Shown here piece after piece: positions 33,261 to 35,562 of a stretch of 35,562 nucleotides of DNA (position 1 is the first letter of the stretch; every line of letters starts with the position of its first letter). This stretch comes from Methylobacter sp. Its GTDB lineage: Bacteria; Pseudomonadota; Gammaproteobacteria; Methylococcales; Methylomonadaceae. The translations under genes were made by a program, and so were the position numbers. Under the pieces are notes generated by a model. That model did no database searches and was not told where the DNA came from. It saw nothing but the letters and a program-made list of their open reading frames with translations. The DNA lies in NCBI RefSeq assembly GCF_023227905.1, contig NZ_JALOCF010000052.1, positions 1 through 35,562 on the forward strand, given 5' to 3'.

Positions 33261-34508
33261 TTACGTCGGTTGATCAGCAAGACTGGTTGCTCCTTCTCGT
33301 ATATTAACGACAAGCCCGGTAGCAACTATTGCAAAAAGGCCGGAGGTCATAAAAGCCAAGGTGTAATTCCCGAACAAGCCATGCAAATAGCCGGCCCCAT
33401 AACTGGCTAACGCGGCGCCGATCTGATGGGCAAAACAGATCCAGCCGAATACGACCCCGACATTTTGCTTGCCGAATAAGTCGGCTGTCAGCGCTGAGGT
33501 TGCCGGAACCGTTGACAGCCAATTCAGCCCATAGACGACGGAAAAGGCCATCAATTGCCCGGTCGATTCGACATACGGCAATAATATTAATGAAATACCG
33601 CGAAGCGCATAATAAATCGCTAGCGGCCAGCGTTTGCCGAAGCGGTCGCATAACCAGCCGGAAAAAATAGTGCCGGCAATATCGGTCGCGCCCATCAGGC
33701 CCAAGGACACGGCCATGGTCATTTCCGGAAAGCCGTGTTCGACGCCGTGCGTAATCAAGTGGGTCTGAAACAGGCCCGAGGTTGTAAAACCGCAGATACC
33801 GAAGCTGAAAGCCAGTAACCAGAACTGTGGATTGGCCATTGCCGAACGCATCGGGTTTGGGTCGGGAGGAATTTTAGCTTCAGCATTCCCATCGTCACCA
33901 TAAGGCTGCAATCCCTTTAAGCCGGGATTATCAGCCATCAATAGCATAATCAGTGGCAATACCACCAAGCCCAGCATCAACGCTATAAACAGCGTTACGG
34001 CCCGCCAGCCGAACTGCATGTTCAGGTTCATGATAATGGGCGTAAAAATTAACTGGCCCGACGAAAAAGCCGCGCCCAAAATCCCCAAAGCCAGGCCGCG
34101 CCGTTGCCGAAACCAGCGATTGACAACGGCAGAGCCCATCACGATTGAGGTTCCTCCCGAACCTGCGCCGATGATCACGCCCCAAAACAGATACATCTGC
34201 CAGGGTTCCTGCATCAAAACACTGCCGCCTGCTCCTAAAGTCACCAGCGTGAGCGTTATTAGCGTGATGGCTTTGGTGCCGTACAAATCCATCAGCCTGC
34301 CTAAAAAAGGACCGGCAAGCCCGAATAAAAGCAGGTTGACCGAAACGGCGCCGCTGATTGTTTCCCGGCTCCAATTAAATTCATGTTCCAGCGACAGCAT
34401 AATAATGCCCGGAATAGACCGGAGCGTGGATGCCGCAAACAAACAGGTAAAAGTAACAGCGAGTACGACCCAGGCATAATGAATGCCGACGCGTTTAGTG
34501 GTTGTCAT
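33261..34508 (-). CDS. MFS transporter, monocarboxylate/oxalate-formate antiporter type
   Basis: This 415-aa major facilitator protein has 12 predicted membrane segments. The loop 2-3 motif reads GPFLGRLMDLYGTKAI near 66-81 (variant of GxLaDrxGrkx), and the second-half equivalent is FSGWLCDRFGKRWPL near 278-292. The start YAWVVLAVTFTCLFAASTLRS and the pattern of the first helix resemble the MCT/OFA group that carries small organic acids. The substrate is unknown. It is downstream of, and on the same strand as, the PmoC-family gene, but the stem-loop array between them probably separates the transcripts. Confidence 0.85.
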   Translation of the reverse strand: MTTTKRVGIHYAWVVLAVTFTCLFAASTLRSIPGIIMLSLEHEFNWSRETISGAVSVNLLLFGLAGPFLGRLMDLYGTKAITLITLTLVTLGAGGSVLMQEPWQMYLFWGVIIGAGSGGTSIVMGSAVVNRWFRQRRGLALGILGAAFSSGQLIFTPIIMNLNMQFGWRAVTLFIALMLGLVVLPLIMLLMADNPGLKGLQPYGDDGNAEAKIPPDPNPMRSAMANPQFWLLAFSFGICGFTTSGLFQTHLITHGVEHGFPEMTMAVSLGLMGATDIAGTIFSGWLCDRFGKRWPLAIYYALRGISLILLPYVESTGQLMAFSVVYGLNWLSTVPATSALTADLFGKQNVGVVFGWICFAHQIGAALASYGAGYLHGLFGNYTLAFMTSGLFAIVATGLVVNIREGATSLADQPT

Positions 34509-34545
34509 GATTAGCGACGTATTGGGAAGGGTTAAAGTAAATTAT

Positions 34546-34671
34546 CTCGTTCCCACGCGCTGCGTGGGAATGCAGTCAAGGCGCGCTGCGCCGCGAATCA
34601 CGATCAGCGTCTGGCATGTACGGGACGCAGCGCGTCCAGCAATGCATTCCCACGCAGCGCGTGGGAACGAG
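34546..34671. repeat. REP/MITE-like element with perfect 29-bp inverted repeats and four hairpins
   Basis: The ends 34546-34574 and 34643-34671 are perfect 29-bp inverted repeats. Each arm contains the palindromic core cccacgcgctgcgtggg (or its complement). Inside there are four stem-loops in a row: 34550-34570, 34580-34592, 34623-34637 and 34647-34667, with loops gct, gct, agc, agc. The mirror symmetry and lack of coding capacity fit a REP-type (BIME) or small MITE element, probably mobilised in trans by a Y1/RAYT transposase. It lies between the PmoC-family stop and the MFS start and may also end the transcript. Confidence 0.85.
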
Positions 34672-34708
34672 GGCTTTACGTCGCTCTAACAACTCCGCTA
34701 TCAACAAA

Positions 34709-35506
34709 TCACGGCGCATCTTCCAGATCATCAAGCAACTCAATCAAGCGAGTCACGCCCTGAAGCAATATACCGCCGACGCCCAACGCAAACCAGACGC
34801 CAATCACAAACCCCCAATGAATCGGCGCGGCGAAAAACTCTTCCCTGAACCAGAAAGTATGTCCCCATTCATTAAAGCCGACGCTGACCAGGATCATAAA
34901 CGGCCCGAAAACCGCCAGCGTCAACGGCAGCGAAATACCTTTGGCATACAGCGGCAAGCGGGTCCGGGCATAAACCCAGGCGCTTCCGCCTAAAATCACA
35001 TAGAGCGGAAAGTTAAAATAAAACTCGATAATATGATTGGCTGTAAAAGGGGTGTCGCGAATCGCCACTTGATGCCAGGAATTATCCTGTTCGGCAAAAT
35101 AACTTCCCGCCCAGTACACGGCAAAGGTGTAAACACTAATCCACATGGTCAACGTGAAATAACGGCGAATTTCCTCTTTAGGGCTGATCGAATCCAGATT
35201 GCGATCCCGTGAAACCCATAAATATCCCCATAAACCCGTCGTAAATATCGCCAGAACCACCAGCTCGATATAAAACAAGCGCATCCAATATTGCTCGAAT
35301 TCGGGTTCATAGGAATCCAGTCCGGCGGAAACCGCAAATTCGCCTTGATACAAACGCAAGCCAATGTAGATGACAGTGAGTATGCCGAAAGCTTTTAGAT
35401 AAGTGGGCAAATCCTTTAAATACCAGGGCGCGTTGCCCAGTTGTTCAAGCGGGGCTTTTAATTGCTCAGGCAGCGCGGCCTTTAATTGCTCGGATGATAG
35501 TGCCAT
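34709..35506 (-). CDS. pxmC: Copper membrane monooxygenase subunit C (PmoC/PxmC family)
   Basis: This 265-aa integral membrane protein is the C subunit of the particulate methane/ammonia monooxygenase family. The copper ligands are all present: D141, H145 and H158 (QDNSWH...ANHIIEF) for the CuC site, and N212, H216 and H230 (FNEWGH...APIH) for the CuD site. The SAGLDSYEPEFEQYWMRL and AKGISLP stretches are family hallmarks. The N-terminus has a short extension with a repeated EQLKA/EQL pattern. The start ATG 35506 follows AGGAG. PmoC normally comes first in pmoCAB with pmoA just downstream; here the downstream gene is an MFS transporter, and a gene ends 18 bases upstream. That suits pxmABC, in which C is last. 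The symbol is therefore an inference from gene order. Confidence 0.75.
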   Translation of the reverse strand: MALSSEQLKAALPEQLKAPLEQLGNAPWYLKDLPTYLKAFGILTVIYIGLRLYQGEFAVSAGLDSYEPEFEQYWMRLFYIELVVLAIFTTGLWGYLWVSRDRNLDSISPKEEIRRYFTLTMWISVYTFAVYWAGSYFAEQDNSWHQVAIRDTPFTANHIIEFYFNFPLYVILGGSAWVYARTRLPLYAKGISLPLTLAVFGPFMILVSVGFNEWGHTFWFREEFFAAPIHWGFVIGVWFALGVGGILLQGVTRLIELLDDLEDAP

Positions 35507-35524
35507 GATGTTCTCCTAATGAGG

Positions 35525-35562
35525 TTAATCGAATTTTGGAATGACAGCGGCGGTAATGCTCG
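35525..35562 (-). CDS. 3' end of the upstream gene, possibly pxmB
   Basis: Only the last 11 codons plus stop are in the window, reading SITAAVIPKFD and then TAA. This ends 18 bases before the PmoC-family start, so both are likely one operon. A ...VIPKF-like end is reminiscent of PmoB/AmoB/PxmB C-termini, which end after a beta strand with 'PxIP'-type residues; eleven residues are far too few for proof. Confidence 0.4.
   Translation of the reverse strand, partial: SITAAVIPKFD

Noticed and set aside
34709..35506. Start of a canonical pmoCAB operon
   Set aside because: No pmoA or pmoB follows on the same strand; an MFS gene does, and another gene ends just upstream.
1..35562. CRISPR array, prophage or complete insertion sequence
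   Set aside because: No regularly spaced direct repeats, no phage structural genes and no intact transposase or integrase were seen.

Overview
The window looks like a chromosomal segment of a gammaproteobacterial (type I) methanotroph of the Methylococcales. Two signals point there. A copper-membrane-monooxygenase C subunit (PmoC/PxmC) lies at the right edge, and the centre carries a full set of bacterial sterol genes including a CYP51 fused to a ferredoxin, an arrangement known from Methylococcus capsulatus. The species cannot be named from the sequence alone.

Left part (1-8400): the window opens inside the 3' end of the tmRNA gene (ssrA) with its terminator. A gene-poor stretch follows, holding a 57-residue membrane protein, an AT-rich RlmN/Cfr-type radical SAM methyltransferase with a TTG start, and a frameshifted EAL-domain pseudogene. 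Next come a LysM/YkuD/SPOR-like L,D-transpeptidase lipoprotein, a thiamine-diphosphate 2-keto-acid decarboxylase, and an exported protein of unknown function.

Sterol locus (about 8448-21230, all minus strand, read right to left): cyp51-ferredoxin, an NTF2/SnoaL-fold protein, oxidosqualene cyclase, squalene epoxidase, sdmB, sdmA, then bstA, bstB and bstC. Squalene is epoxidised and cyclised to lanosterol. CYP51 removes the 14-alpha methyl group and SdmA/SdmB attack the C-4 methyl. The RND protein BstA, the periplasmic BstB and the lipoprotein BstC are expected to carry the sterol to the outer membrane. No C-14 or C-24 reductase is seen here. The NTF2-like gene has no assigned sterol role and is the best candidate for an undescribed component.

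Right part (21936-35562): a multi-pass membrane protein, a tautomerase, an aconitase, a Tat-exported CapA-like phosphoesterase, an overlapping trio (phosphoribosyltransferase, alpha/beta hydrolase, PRPP-synthetase-like protein), an APH-fold kinase, an Fe-S APS reductase (cysH), a second tautomerase paralogue, and an MFS carrier. The window ends with the PmoC-family gene. It is preceded by the last codons of another gene on the same strand, which fits a pxmABC rather than a pmoCAB order. A compact array of four stem-loops bounded by perfect 29-bp inverted repeats lies between it and the MFS gene.
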